From positions 117,179,784 through 117,243,783 of the forward strand of contig NC_072893.1 in NCBI RefSeq assembly GCF_027943255.1: DNA of 64,000 bases, in the 5' to 3' direction. Made by a program: the position numbers and the translations under genes. This DNA comes from Anastrepha obliqua. Lineage: Eukaryota > Arthropoda > Insecta > Diptera > Tephritidae. The notes below the pieces were generated by a model that saw only the letters and a list, made by a program, of their open reading frames with translations, was not told where the DNA came from and did not search any database. Shown here piece by piece: positions 34,029-45,125 of the stretch (positions are counted from its first letter, which is position 1; every line of letters starts with the position of its first letter).

Positions 34029-35327
34029 CACAATCGACTTCTGCAACATGTTGCTAAGTGCGCTCCAGACTCAAACGCGCTCAACTTGTGCACAAAAGAA
34101 GTCGCAGCCTGATATTTGTAAATAAAAAAATACTTGTTTATTGCCCCACGCTCTAGTAGAAGCTAACCGGCAGCATAAACTTTCTTCAAGGATACTTTGG
34201 CAGGCACAGCTCAATTTTCGCAATGCACTTGAACCTTTAAGACCTGAAGAAAACAAGAAAGATGACTGGTTGAGTATTCTCTGAAGGCACCGCTGCACTT
34301 AAAACACTTCTTTACCCTGCGCTTTTAGCGCAATTGAAGAATCGCAAAAACTAAACAAAAAAAACAATACTTAATTTTTCAAAAAGTGCTAAAAATCAAG
34401 CCTAAAAAGCGCACAGCTATCATTTCATGCATAAGAAAGTATTGCAAGGTAGGCAACGCCGTCTTCACACCGCCCAAGTGGTTTTGTGCAGCAAATGAAA
34501 TTTTAGCTACTTGACATTGACAACTGTTGTCCAAACATACATATATACAGATGCATGAGAGGCTAAAATACATTTTTTTCATGTGTCCTTTTTTAGCGCA
34601 ATTCTTTCACTATTTAGTTTCCTTTCATATATACTTTGCTTCGTTCATGCATGCAGCTGCATACATACATACTATACATACATAATTCCCTTTGTTGTTG
34701 TTGTAATATGTAATAACTGGCGCCAACTGTTACACCATTATGTTGGTGGTATCAAATTACGAGGCGTCCGTCCAATATGTTTAACACCTTATTTTGTGGT
34801 AATGAATTTCTTTACAAAAAAAAAAAAAGAATGATTTATAGAGTGGAAGCTCCTTAGTCCGTCCATCGTATATGTATACGCGTACACTTGTGCGCACAAA
34901 ATAAAGTCCCTTCAATTTTTTACAATAACAATGTGGCGGCCTCAGTAAATATTTTTCAGATTTTCAAGAAAAAAACTGAAAATTCATTGTTTAAAAAAAT
35001 AGAAATTAAAAAAAAAATTCTCCGATCAGGCAAGAGTTTTTTTATATTTTTCAAAAGCAGTATACATTTTATTGAAATCTACCAAGCGATTTTTAAGTTA
35101 CAATGATCAGCAGTTCAAAAAACATAGTTTTGAGAAAAACGCATTTGAAGTTTTGCTTCGAGCGCCCTTTGTTAGTTGTTGAATAACTCGAAAAGTATTT
35201 GTCGGATTCACTTCAAATTTTCACACAATATTTTCAAGATATAATATCATATTTTAAGAAAATGCGAAAAAAAACCAATTTTTTGAAAATTCTGACTACA
35301 TCTAACCCCTTAATGAAGACCACCAGA
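34029..35327. other. Probable Hr4 upstream intron, nothing recognised
   Basis: Unique sequence with no supported gene or element. Confidence 0.5.
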
Positions 35328-35956
35328 TACAGGGTCCGCCATATAACTTTACGGAATTAAAAATGCTATAAAAAAGAAACTACTCAATATTTTTCCAAAC
35401 TGTTTTTTTATTTTGAAGTACAATCCTTCCGGTTAATGATGGAACACAACTTCATTCATATGGCTGCCTCGGCTAGCAATTGGACTTTGTACGGCGTCAT
35501 ACCAAGGTCTTTACGCAAAATTCATCTCAATGATGTCTCCGAAATGTCCAATTGTTGAGAACGACGGTGAACTGATGTTTCTGGTGATTCACGAACACTC
35601 TCGGCCACAGCAGCAATATTTTTGGGTGTACGCACGGTTTTTGGTCTGTCGCGTTGGTTTGTCAATAAGCAACCCAGTTTCTCTTACTTTTTTCGCAAAG
35701 TAACGCACATACGCTTCATTCGGTGCTTTTCTTCTTCCCATTGCCGTACGTAATTTTCGTACACATTCTGCAACATTACCATGATTTTCAAAGTAATGTC
35801 GCAATATTTCCCAGCGTTCTTTGAGCGTATACACAACCATTTTCGTTCAGCGGAAGAATGAAACTAATTTTCTGTCAAATCAGATGACAGCTAAGTGTTA
35901 CCATTCTTCAAATAATACCTAGCTCAAATCCGTAACGATAGATGGCGGGCCCTATA
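35328..35956 (-). mobile_element. Internally deleted Tc1/mariner-type element with 28-bp inverted ends
   Basis: The left end TACAGGGTCCGCCATATAAC (35328-35355) pairs with the right end (35929-35956) at 23 of 28 positions, and both lie at TA. Inside on the minus strand from 35840 is a transposase N-terminus of the DUF4817 helix-turn-helix type: MVVYTLKERWEILRHYF, then GRRKAPNEAYVRYFAKKVRE. A frameshift follows after KNRAYTQK, and a second frame keeps IAAVAESVRESPE-like sequence. The DDE catalytic domain is absent, so the copy is non-autonomous. Confidence 0.85.
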
Positions 35957-36033
35957 GAAGCCAAGAAAAGTCGTTTGAAAAAGCCAAAGATAATGCGAAT
36001 TTTTTTTAACTAATACGAAAGAAAATATGTGGG

Positions 36034-36100
36034 GCAGCATCAATCCACGCCACAAATAGGAGGAAGAGCTCGACCAAAGAGCTAACAAAAATATACCCGC
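36034..36100 (+). mobile_element. SINE 3'-end fragment (copy 2)
   Basis: CATCAATCCACGCCACAAAT and AGGAGGAAGAGCTCGACCAA match the 3' part of the SINE at 41848-42155. Confidence 0.65.
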
Positions 36101-36240
36101 GAATTATTTATTTTTATTTAAAGAAAATATTCATAAAGAATTTAGCAGAACTGTAGCCTCATACTTTTTTGTTGCTTATTGACTAAATAAATAAATAAAA
36201 AACAAAAGCAACGAGAAATTAACAGATCCTTTGCGCGCAA

Positions 36241-36797
36241 TACCCTATGACCAGAAAGTACCAGGAATGTTTAATTTAAACGAACTGCGCACGTGGGAGC
36301 CGGTCCATATTTTTCTCTTATGTTGGTAACACATACATCTGTCACTTTTTAGCGCCATCGGATCATTAGTGTCTACCTGGCCGGCCGGAAATGTGGGCAG
36401 AAATTCTTGGATTTTACATGATTACAACCGGCCCTCGCAGCGAGCCCAAATTCTGCCGGATTATTTGACCAAACACCAAGTAAATACCATCGTGCAAGCA
36501 CCGTATTCACCTAATATGGCCCGTGCGGCTTCTTTTTGTTTACCAAGTTGAGGTTACCATTTCGTGGAAGGAAATTTCAGTCGATAGAGGAGATCAAAAA
36601 GAATGCGACGAAGGAGCTGAAGGCCATCCCTTCGTCGGCCTACCAGAGGTGCATGGAGGACTAAGTTAAAAGTTGGCACATGTGTGTTGCTTCAGACGGG
36701 TTATATATTATTTTGTAGGAGATAAAATAAATTTGCCTGAAATTTAACTCTGTTTTGTTTTATTTAAACATTTCCGGTACTTTCAGATCATAGGGTA
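36241..36797 (+). mobile_element. Deleted mariner copy with both inverted ends
   Basis: The 29-bp ends starting TACCCTATGACCAGAAAG (36241-36269) and its complement at 36769-36797 match at 25 of 29 positions. The interior keeps only the C-terminal half of a mariner transposase: ILHDYNRPSQRAQILPDYLT, then KHQVNTIVQAPYSPNMA. A frameshift follows and the third catalytic Asp codon is changed (GAC to GGC). It is the sister of the copy at 41323. Confidence 0.9.
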
Positions 36798-38394
36798 TAC
36801 CATCTCATCGGTCAAGAGTTGTGCGTGAACTTCAGACAAAAAGGCAAAACATGTATTTTGTTGCACCTGATTGGGCAGCTCGCCACTATTTTTCATTGCC
36901 GAAATGTCACTTGGCGTTGAAAGGAAAAAACACAAGAATGAGTTGAGCACAGCCAAGTCACTGTGAAAAATAACCTAAGCAAAATTTATGGAATGGGTAA
37001 ATGTAAAGTAGACAGCTCTTGTGATGCTTTGAAAAAGCGTGCGAAATTGTGTAATACGCAGAAGGCAAATATTTATATTGATTAATAAAAAAATATACAC
37101 AAGTTGCTTCTACTTGCAAAAAGTTCGAATGTACAGCTGAAAATCGCGCCACAATAAATATTTTTATGTTGCTACTAATTGAGTGAGCACATCCCAAAGC
37201 ATAATTCTTCTAAGACAACTGCAAATACTTGCATTTTAAATGAATAGCAACATACACACTCACAGTGCATAAATGCATACATGAAGTACATGAAGTACAT
37301 AAAGTATATAAATACATACATACATGCATGCAGTATATACATAAATACACAAACATACATACATATTTACACATCATATTTCTCACATACCTAAAAGTAA
37401 TCACCGACACCCACTAAAATGTTCAACTTGAACCTGATATTTAATATAGGAAAATGCATAAATTTTACTCAGGTATTTGCATAGGCATAAACAAATATGT
37501 ACTTCGTGTGAATGTAAGTCATTGTATGCATTTATGTGCTTATATTTCCTTAATGAATACTTAAAAGTTTATTAACTTATTTGTCACATTCTTAGTGGGC
37601 ATTTCTGTGAAACATAAGCATTGCAATATGCGTAGATTTGCATGGAATGGAATGGTGAGTTTACATATAATATAAAGTGAGTTTCATGACCAGTTTTGAC
37701 AATTTATTTGTTTCTTATTTTGTTGTTTTAATTTTTAATTTTTAATTTTTAATTTTTTTTTAATTTTTATTTATTTTGGTCTTTTTTTGTTTTAAGAAAA
37801 TATAATTCATTTCACTACAAAATCTACATAAATTAAATTTTCGCGCTTGGTGTTTACTCAAAAAAAAAAAAAAAATTTCAGCAAAATTTCATATTTTTTA
37901 ATCAGAATTTTTAGAAAAATGTGGCATACGCAGAGTTATAACTCATCAAAATTTCACGTTTTGCTCAAATTAAAAAAGAAGTTACAACTTCTCATCAAAA
38001 TGTTTAATAACTTAATTAGAATTCGTGAAGTTAAAACAAAAATCAACAAATCTGCATCAAAATTTTTCATTTTTTACATAGAATTGTTTAGAAAAATGTC
38101 GAGTACGCAGAGTTAAAGCCCATTGAATTTCAATATAAAAAATCGCAATTTCGAAGTAGCTCGCGTTAATTTTTTAGAATTTTTTTTACTGATGGTCCTG
38201 TGCATTTGCTCCATATAAAGAATGCTGGACATAAATTATTGAAAATTTAAGAAAAATTCCTTCCAACCTATAACGGTATAAGTTAGATATTATAAAAACC
38301 TCAACGAATTCTTGCGCTAACTTTAAGAAAATTTCGAGCGAGTTTTATTAAAGAATTTTTTGGTATTACGTCTGCATAAACAAAGAAAAAAAGA
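36798..38394. other. Probable Hr4 upstream intron, nothing recognised
   Basis: AT-rich with a (CATA)n-like microsatellite at 37250-37370; the short frames there are repeat artefacts. At 37858-38116 two loose copies of a block ending AGAAAAATGT(G/C)G and ACGCAGAGTTA occur. Confidence 0.5.
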
Positions 38395-38490
38395 CGCTAC
38401 ACGCAGTAGTACACATAACAGAAGTGAAACTTTCAAGGCAGACAAAGAAAGAAAGTTTCACTTCTGTTATGTGTACTACTGCGTGTAGCG
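38395..38490. repeat. Perfect 40-bp inverted repeat with 16-nt loop
   Basis: The left arm 38395-38434 begins CGCTACACGCAGTAGTACAC and is matched 40 of 40 by the complement at 38451-38490. The loop is AAGGCAGACAAAGAAA. It is immediately followed by a (GA)n run at about 38503-38526. No transposon is recognised around it. Confidence 0.96.
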
Positions 38491-38554
38491 ACCTGAGAGA
38501 GCATGAGAGAGAGAGAGAGAGAGAGAAAGAATATATATCTAAATAAATTTACAA

Positions 38555-38945
38555 CATTTGCAGAGAATACAAATAGACAAAATTTACAGGAAAGGAAAAG
38601 GGTCGTCCGGTGTAGGTAAAACCCGGACACAAACCGTAGCAACAACGCGCACTACTCCGAGCGCAACGATTCCAGGACCACAGCAACGGCACAAATTACC
38701 GCAAGGCAATACCAATAAATCCGACGCCGGAATGGATAGCACTTTACAGTACGCACAAGCACTACCAAGGAAACGGAAATAAGCGCCAAAAAGCAGGCAC
38801 CAAAAAAAAAAAAAACGCCAAAAAACTGGAACCAAAAAACGCCCCAACCAGTAGGCACCAAGGAAATATAACGCCAAAAATAGGCACCAAAAATATATTT
38901 CCTACAAGTTTGCACCAACAAACAAGCGCCAAAAAGTAGGCAGTG
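38555..38945. other. Unusual compositional island ending in a GCGCCAAAAA/GGCACCAAA mini-repeat
   Basis: Positions 38558-38782 carry a 74-codon plus frame with a GC content above its surroundings (MQRIQIDKIYRKGKGSSGVG...) that I do not recognise. From 38783 to 38943, variants of (G/A)CGCCAAAAA and GGCACCAA alternate about six times. It may be a transposon remnant or leader region; no function is assigned. Confidence 0.5.
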
Positions 38946-39119
38946 TTATTTCTCGCTACAAATTAGCAACCACAAGAAAAAGCTCAGGAAAAATAGCCTA
39001 AAGTGTATTTAATTTATATATAAATAAATATATTTATAAAATATATATAAATAATATATATAATATTAAGTTCATTGTGTTGCACTATGGTTCCCTTTTC
39101 AATTTTCTTTAAATCTACT

Positions 39120-39405
39120 CGACCTCCGAAGAAATCTTAGTAGAACTTGTGGCGGCAAGGAGTCAAAATTGTCGCTTCAGTGCCAAAGAGCTTAAGCTTG
39201 ATTCGAGTGAAGGCTGGTCAAAAGCACAGAAAGTGGTCCGTCGTCTCATCCTCCTCTCCGCGCAGCTGGGCAGAGTGCACTGTCTGAGATGCCTACCTTT
39301 TCCATGTGCTTCGCCCATTGAAAGCGGCCCGTCATCAGTCCAACCAGCTGCCAACAGTCCCTTCTGCTTAATGACAGGAGGATTTGCGTCAGTCGGTCGG
39401 ACATG
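39120..39405 (-). mobile_element. RNase H-terminal fragment of an R1/I-type LINE
   Basis: Minus-strand translation spread over frames gives CWQLVGLMTGRFQWAKHMEK, SALCP and TTDHFLCF*PAF. This is the TGH...H...C..C...HxLC.CPA zinc-knuckle-like tail of LINE ORF2 proteins. Stops and a frameshift are present and the 5' part is missing. Confidence 0.7.
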
Positions 39406-39744
39406 ATAGTTAGTGAAAATGGTTACTAATTATGATAATTATTTTTTACTATTTCATCAAACAAAAATAGTGTTCAAAGAATTTTGTGGGTTCCGATGAG
39501 AAAATATCAAAAGAGAAATTTCAAAATAAAGCAGGAGAAATTTGAAATCGTTTGAGACAAGATCACAAAAAATTGTGCAAAATATATGTTTGTAAGCTAT
39601 ATTGTATTTCAAACCATCGATGGACTTTTGACAAAAAAACGTATATGTCTTTAATTGCTATTGCTTTTAGCTTAAAAATTTTTAACTTTCATAAAAAACA
39701 TAAAAAATAAATATTTAATTGGCGCGTACTCTTCTTTTAGGTAT
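39406..39744. other. Nothing recognised
   Basis: AT-rich spacer between two retroelement fragments. Confidence 0.6.
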
Positions 39745-40022
39745 TTGACTGATCTGCTTCTCCTATTTGCGGCGTGCATCTTGATGTTTCACAAATGGAA
39801 GGATCCACAGTTTCGTGCCGACTCCGAACAGCAAATTTTTTTTTTATGAGGGGCTTTTTCATGACACAAATACACTCAGAGGTTTACCATTGCTTGCCGG
39901 CAGACGATCGCTATTGGAAAACACTTTTTTTCTATAATTTTCTTGCTGTATCATGCACGGAAATTCGATTCTATGCACGCCCGAATGGTAGTCACGCATC
40001 AACCCATTCGACTACGGTGTCC
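39745..40022 (-). mobile_element. SINE copy 3, minus strand
   Basis: The complement shows a tRNA-like head with A-box-like TAGTCGAATGGGTTGATGCG and B-box-like GAATCGAATTTCC. The family body follows (GCAATGGTAAACCTCTGAGT, TGTCATGAAAAAGCCCCTCA, GTTCGGAGTCGGCACGAAAC). Confidence 0.85.
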
Positions 40023-41322
40023 GTCCTCTCATAAAACAATCAAATATTTGAGTTCTACTTCTATTAAAGAAACTCTTAAGTTAGAGCTTGCAGCATTCAG
40101 TTAGTTCATATTTTTCATTAAAATTCAGCAATTTAATACTTCACAGGCAGAAAGTGGTAAGTCAACTTAAGTCGTTTTCTCAAAACTCCATAGAGATATG
40201 CTGAGTAACAACCAAAAATCGTTGTGCGTAATTCGCAAAATTTGTAATGCTGCATAGAAAATTTGTGCAACAACAATAAGAAAACAACAAATTAGCTAAG
40301 AGAGATACAAATTAGCTAAGAGAGACACAAAACAGCCTAGCAACAACAGTAAAGACGACTATAACAAAACTAGCAGTGGGTGCGCGTGTGTGTATGTGTG
40401 TGTACGTTTGGTATGAAGCTTCTAGACATTCGCGCAAATTTAGTTAAACTCATTAGACAAGTTCTACAGTTTTCCTGTTGACCTTAAAAATAAAATAATA
40501 TTATTGCCCATTGAAATACAGCATAAATTTGTGTATATGTATGCGTATATGTATAAATATTTATGGGTATATATGTATATGCATGTTCTTATACAGGCAA
40601 GTTCATTTATATAGCCGCATATTTAGAGAATAAAAATTTGTATGATTTTTGCTTTTAATTATTCTTACTATTTGCATTATCTGGTAGCATATTTGATTTC
40701 TATGCATACATTTCGCACACACGCACACATGCGTACTTAAAAATATACAGGTGTGCCGTATATAAATAAATGTATGCATATTCGTACGTCTGTGCCTATA
40801 TAGAACTATATTTGAAAGCCTGTAACATTAATTTAGTGCTTTGTTTGCAAAAATTAATGGAACTAAAAACGACCAAAAATTTTAACGAAATATGCAGGAA
40901 ATAAAAATTATGCGCATTGTGTGTATTGATATGTATGTATATTTTTTTACTATTATATAGGTAAATTTATAAAAAAAATAAAAAAAATTTCTAAGAGTTC
41001 TAAGAGCTCTTTCACAGTTTCATATTAAATTTAATTTAATTCGGGGTTTGTGTATTATACTATGTTTTATTTTTCTGTTTTTATTTAAAATTCTAAAGCC
41101 AAGTGAAGTTGTTGAAAGTATATTTTAACGAGAGCAGTTAACCGAATTTAACCCACTTTGTTCTGAAAACGAAATGCTGACTATGATAAACTCACCAAGC
41201 TTAGCGCCAATTGATTACTTCTACAGAACAGTACTTTATTTCTTATAAAAAGGGAGGGAAATCTTGCTCTCTGAGAGATTTAGCTCAAAAGAAAGAGTCT
41301 GAGGCTTGGCAAGCTGCGCATG
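40023..41322. other. Probable Hr4 upstream intron, nothing recognised
   Basis: AT-rich, with a short doubled word ACAAATTAGCTAAGAGAGA near 40288-40326 and dispersed TATG microsatellites. Confidence 0.5.
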
Positions 41323-41835
41323 TACCCTATGACCAAAAAGTACCGGGAAGGTGATGTTGACTGTTTCTTTTTTCGATTGCCAAGGCGTAGTGCACCATGA
41401 GTAGCTTCCATCGGGCCAGACAGTCAATAAAGAATATTATTTATCAGTTTTGAAGCGTTTGAGAGATGCTGTATGTCGTAAACGGCCGGAAATGTGGGCA
41501 AACAATTCTTGAATTTTGCATGATGATAACGCGCCATCGCACCGAGTCCAAATTGTGCTGGATTATTTGACCAAACACCAAGTAAATACCATCGTACAAG
41601 CACCGTGCGACTTCTTTTTATTTCCCAAGTTGAAGTTACCACTTCGTGGAAGGAGATTTCAGTCGATAGAGGAGATCAAAAAGAATGCGACGAAGGAGCT
41701 GAAGGCCATCCCCTCGTCGGCTTACAAGGGGTGCATCGAGGACTGGATTAAACGTTGGCACATGTGTGTTACTTCAGACGGGTCATATTTTGAAGGAGAT
41801 AAAATAAATTTGCCTGAAATTTTATTTTGTATATA
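41323..41835 (+). mobile_element. Deleted mariner copy lacking its right end
   Basis: The left inverted end TACCCTATGACCAAAAAG (41323-41350) is fused straight to mid-transposase sequence (VMLTVSFFDCQGVVHHE). The C-terminal half follows: HDDNAPSHRVQIVLDYLTKH, QAPCDFFLFPKLKLPLRG and WHMCVTSDGSYFEGDKINL. A 21-bp in-frame deletion removed seven residues (PYSPDMA-type) between the second and third Asp, leaving 27 instead of 34 between them. The right inverted end is missing and a SINE starts about 13 bp further on. Confidence 0.88.
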
Positions 41836-41847
41836 TGCACATGTATG

Positions 41848-42155
41848 GCGGCTGCCGTAGCCGAATGGGTTGGTGCGTGGTTACCATTCGGAATTCACAG
41901 AGAGAACGTCGGTTCGAGTCTCGGTGAAACCAAAATTAAGAAAAACATTTTTCTAATAGCGGTCGCCCCTCAGCAGGCAATGGCAAACCTCCGAGTGTAT
42001 TTCTGCCATGAAAAAGCTCCTCATAAAAAATATCTGCCGTGCGGAGTCGGCTTGAAACTGTAGCTCCCTCCATTTGTGGAACAACATCAAGACGCACACC
42101 ACAAATAGGAAGAAGAGCTCGGCCAAACACCCAAAAAAGGGTGTACGTGCAAATT
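41848..42155 (+). mobile_element. SINE copy 4, complete tRNA-like head
   Basis: This is the best copy. The tRNA-related promoter head has an A box TAGCCGAATGGGTTGGTGCG (41858-41877) and a B box GGTTCGAGTCTC (41911-41922). A conserved body of about 200 bp follows, ending CAAACACCCAAAAAAGGGTG and an AT-rich tail. Split-promoter spacing and orientation fit RNA polymerase III transcription (family knowledge). No protein is encoded; the 78-codon frame across it is incidental. Confidence 0.88.
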
Positions 42156-43027
42156 ATATAATATATGGTATGTACATGAAATGACTGTATTCTTCGATTC
42201 TCCCAAGAAAAAATGTTAATTTTCTATTAAAAATATATTTTGAATACAACGCTGGCTACCATTTTCAAGTAGTAAGCTGGTATTAATTTATTGAAAAATT
42301 CCGGTTTCATGGGTATATACTTGTTATTCACATACTACGTATCTTTGAACTGAATTCAATAAGTTTTTTTTTACGCAAATCTTAATTTTCTACCATTTCG
42401 AACATTTTTGGAAAGATTTTCTTCTGACTTTTCGAGAAATAATGGATATTTTTTATTAAAAACTGGCTGAATGAATTATATTCACCCATTTTTGGTTTTA
42501 TTTGACGAAAATTTAGGTATAAGAAAAAATTTAGCTATAGAAAAATGAGGTTCGAGAAAGTTTGGGTGTTTTGTGCCTATTTTGAGAAGTGAAAGTTTTT
42601 ATTTCAAAATTTTGTTAAAAAAGAGGTTGTCTGTAAAGTCGGTTTACTGACGATAGTTTAACGTGACAACATCATAAGAAAATATTGATGGAATGGTTGC
42701 AATTTTCAAAACAAAATTTTAATTTTATTTGTTTGATAGATATTTTGTATGGATATAGAGGAGGAGGTAAATGGAATTGCAATGGAATAGGTCAAGTTAC
42801 ATTTATACAAACGTGAAAAATGACGAAACATTTATCAAATTCTTGAAAGATATCTTCAATTTCGATTGTGCATCAGACGTTAATAAGTCAACAACACTAA
42901 GAGGCACCATCATCAATTTGCCTTTTTCAAGACACTTTACACTCGAAACACTCCCTTTCATTTCCTACTTTTTCTATCATCGTCCTATTCTCAACAGAGA
43001 AATGGTTCATTACCATGGACACAGGAA
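42156..43027. other. Probable Hr4 upstream intron, AT-rich
   Basis: It contains the first copy of the TTCCGGTTTCATAGGTATA word (42299). No gene is seen. Confidence 0.5.
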
Positions 43028-43200
43028 GAAGGCATATGCAAATACAAGTATGTGAATTTATATACTTACATATGCGTATATACATACATACATATACACT
43101 CAAGTAGGACAGAGCCAGATGTCGAACGTTGGCGAACGCGGGGGCCAATTGTGCTCTTTGTCGTTCGTTCCGCGCTCTCGCTTGCAGTTCAAGCACATTA
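43028..43200. repeat. Direct repeat, copy A
   Basis: It runs from GAAGGCATATGCAAATACAA through AGCCAGATGTCGAACGTTGG to CGTTCGTTCCGCGCTCTCGC and TTGCAGTTCA. It matches 43507-43662. Confidence 0.85.
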
Positions 43201-43506
43201 GCTTACATTTGCTTGCGTACGGAATAGATTCGTATATTTGATATGTCCATATGACTTGTATGCATCTTTACATATAGATTTGTTCTTTTTGAAAATTGCG
43301 CGAAATTGTATATGTATATGCATGTTTATATACATATATTAGTATACAACATATCTTATAAGGTATATGGTAAATATTACCATACATTTTTTCCTTCATA
43401 TATAATAAAAGAATTAATAATAATAACATTAAAACAACAGGTATTATTAACAAACTTGGTTTTATTTTAAATTCTTCAAGTAAATCAAATTAATAATAAT
43501 CAATAA

Positions 43507-43662
43507 GAAGGCATATGCAAGTACAAATACGTGAATTTATATATGTACATATGCGCATATACATACATATATACGCTCACTTAAGTAGGGGAGAGCAAGA
43601 TGTCGAACGTTGCCGTTCGTTTGCTTTGTTCGTTCCGCGCTTTCGCTTGCAGTTCATTCAAG
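43507..43662. repeat. Direct repeat, copy B
   Basis: It has the same order of blocks as copy A about 479 bp away, with small deletions. It is followed by three copies of AATGAGCAAGGTAAC at 43671, 43690 and 43708. Confidence 0.85.
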
Positions 43663-43859
43663 GTAACGGCAATGAGCAAGGTAACGACTAATGAGCAAGG
43701 TAACACTAATGAGCAAGGTAACGACACATTTTTTCGTGCGTGCAGCCTGTCAAATCGAATTATAAGACGTTATCACGTCAAAAAAATATTTTGGTATTTT
43801 TTAATACTAATATATTTCTATTAGGAAATTGCTGAAAAAAAATATTTTCACCCATATTT

Positions 43860-44535
43860 CTCTTCATAGCGAAAAAATCCGGTTTCATAGGTATAGGACT
43901 GTTGTGCTTGTTATCTCATCTCGAGTGGTTTCATTTGACGCTTTTACCAATTTTGAGCATTGAAAGGGCATTTTTATTTTAAAATAATATTTTGAATAAA
44001 ATATTTTTAGCCATATTCGAATAGTAGTATATTTTTTACAATATATTAGAAAATTACTTTTAAAATATGTTCACCCATTTTCATATAATAGTCGCGCGTT
44101 TAAAAAGATTTTTCGAAATGTTTTTTTTTTGCATTTTCGAATTATAATGAACCTACTTTTTTTAATAAATTATTGAATGAATTATTTTCAACCATTTTCT
44201 AAAATAATAGCCGCATATTTTTCCATTAGAAACAATTCCGGTTTCATAGGTATACGACGGCTCTGCTTGATATATCATTCCTGCTGAGTTTTCTACGATT
44301 TAGGAACAATCGTGAAAACCACCAGTTTTTGTATAATAATGTGCCTTTTTTTATTAATAAAACGATTAAGTAGAATATTTTCACCCATTTTCTTACAAGA
44401 GTAGAGTATTACGCCTTCTAAAAAAAAGTTCCGGTTTCATAGGTATACCTACATCTGTTGTGATTGTTACCTAATTCTGAAAAGTTTCTTTAGTTGGACA
44501 GCTACAGTTTTTGAGTCGGTTTCATAGGTATATAT
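43860..44535. repeat. Degenerate array carrying TTCCGGTTTCATAGGTATA
   Basis: The 19-nt word or close variants occur at 43878, 44236, 44429 and 44516, and also at 42299. Each lies near ATTTTCACCCATTTTC-like sequence. The conserved word stands out from diverged surroundings. Confidence 0.75.
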
Positions 44536-44884
44536 CTGTTTTAAAGCATAGCTAAATTTTCTATCGCTTTTGTGTACTGCACGTTTGCTTCTCCTTTAAA
44601 TCTTACTTTGGAGAAAACATTCTTTTGCAATTTTTTAACCTCTTTTAAAACCTTGGCTTGTGCACCCAAGTCTGGCATTTTTTCGTCCTATTCGACGATC
44701 CTTTCTAAAAGTTTTTTTTTTAAATGGAAGTACTTTATTTGCAATCTATCTTAGAATACAGATATTCAGCAAAAGAGATCTTATTACCTAATGACAGCAT
44801 AGTATTTACACTGGTGCAAAACTATGTGTATGTGTGTGGCTTCGTTTGTGATAAACCAAGGTGCATTAACAAGTGTTCGTAAGG

Positions 44885-45125
44885 TTCAAAGAAAGGAAAT
44901 GGCGTTGGATTGGGCACACCTTGCGCAAAGAAGGCAACGACATCGCAAAGATGGCCCTAGAATGGAATCCACAAGGCTCCAGAAGAAGAGGACGACCACG
45001 AACAACTTGGATGCGATAAACACACGCGGAATACCAATCAAGATGTTCCTGGCATGAAATTCGAAAAATTGCACAAGATCGCTCACGTTGGTCTGAGTTT
45101 GTTTCCGCCCTATTCTCTGATTAAG
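44885..45125 (+). mobile_element. C-terminal tail of a non-LTR retrotransposon, second copy
   Basis: It reads RKWRWIGHTLRKEGNDIAKM, ALEWNPQGSRRRGRPRTTWM and then, across a stop and a shift, WHEIRKIAQDRSRWSEFVSA to a terminal stop near 45122. It is the same family type as the fragment at 6185-6530. Confidence 0.82.

Noticed and set aside
41848..41935. Possible functional tRNA gene
   Set aside because: The A and B boxes are there, but the head continues into a conserved SINE body, is repeated elsewhere, and does not fold into a clean cloverleaf with an acceptor stem.
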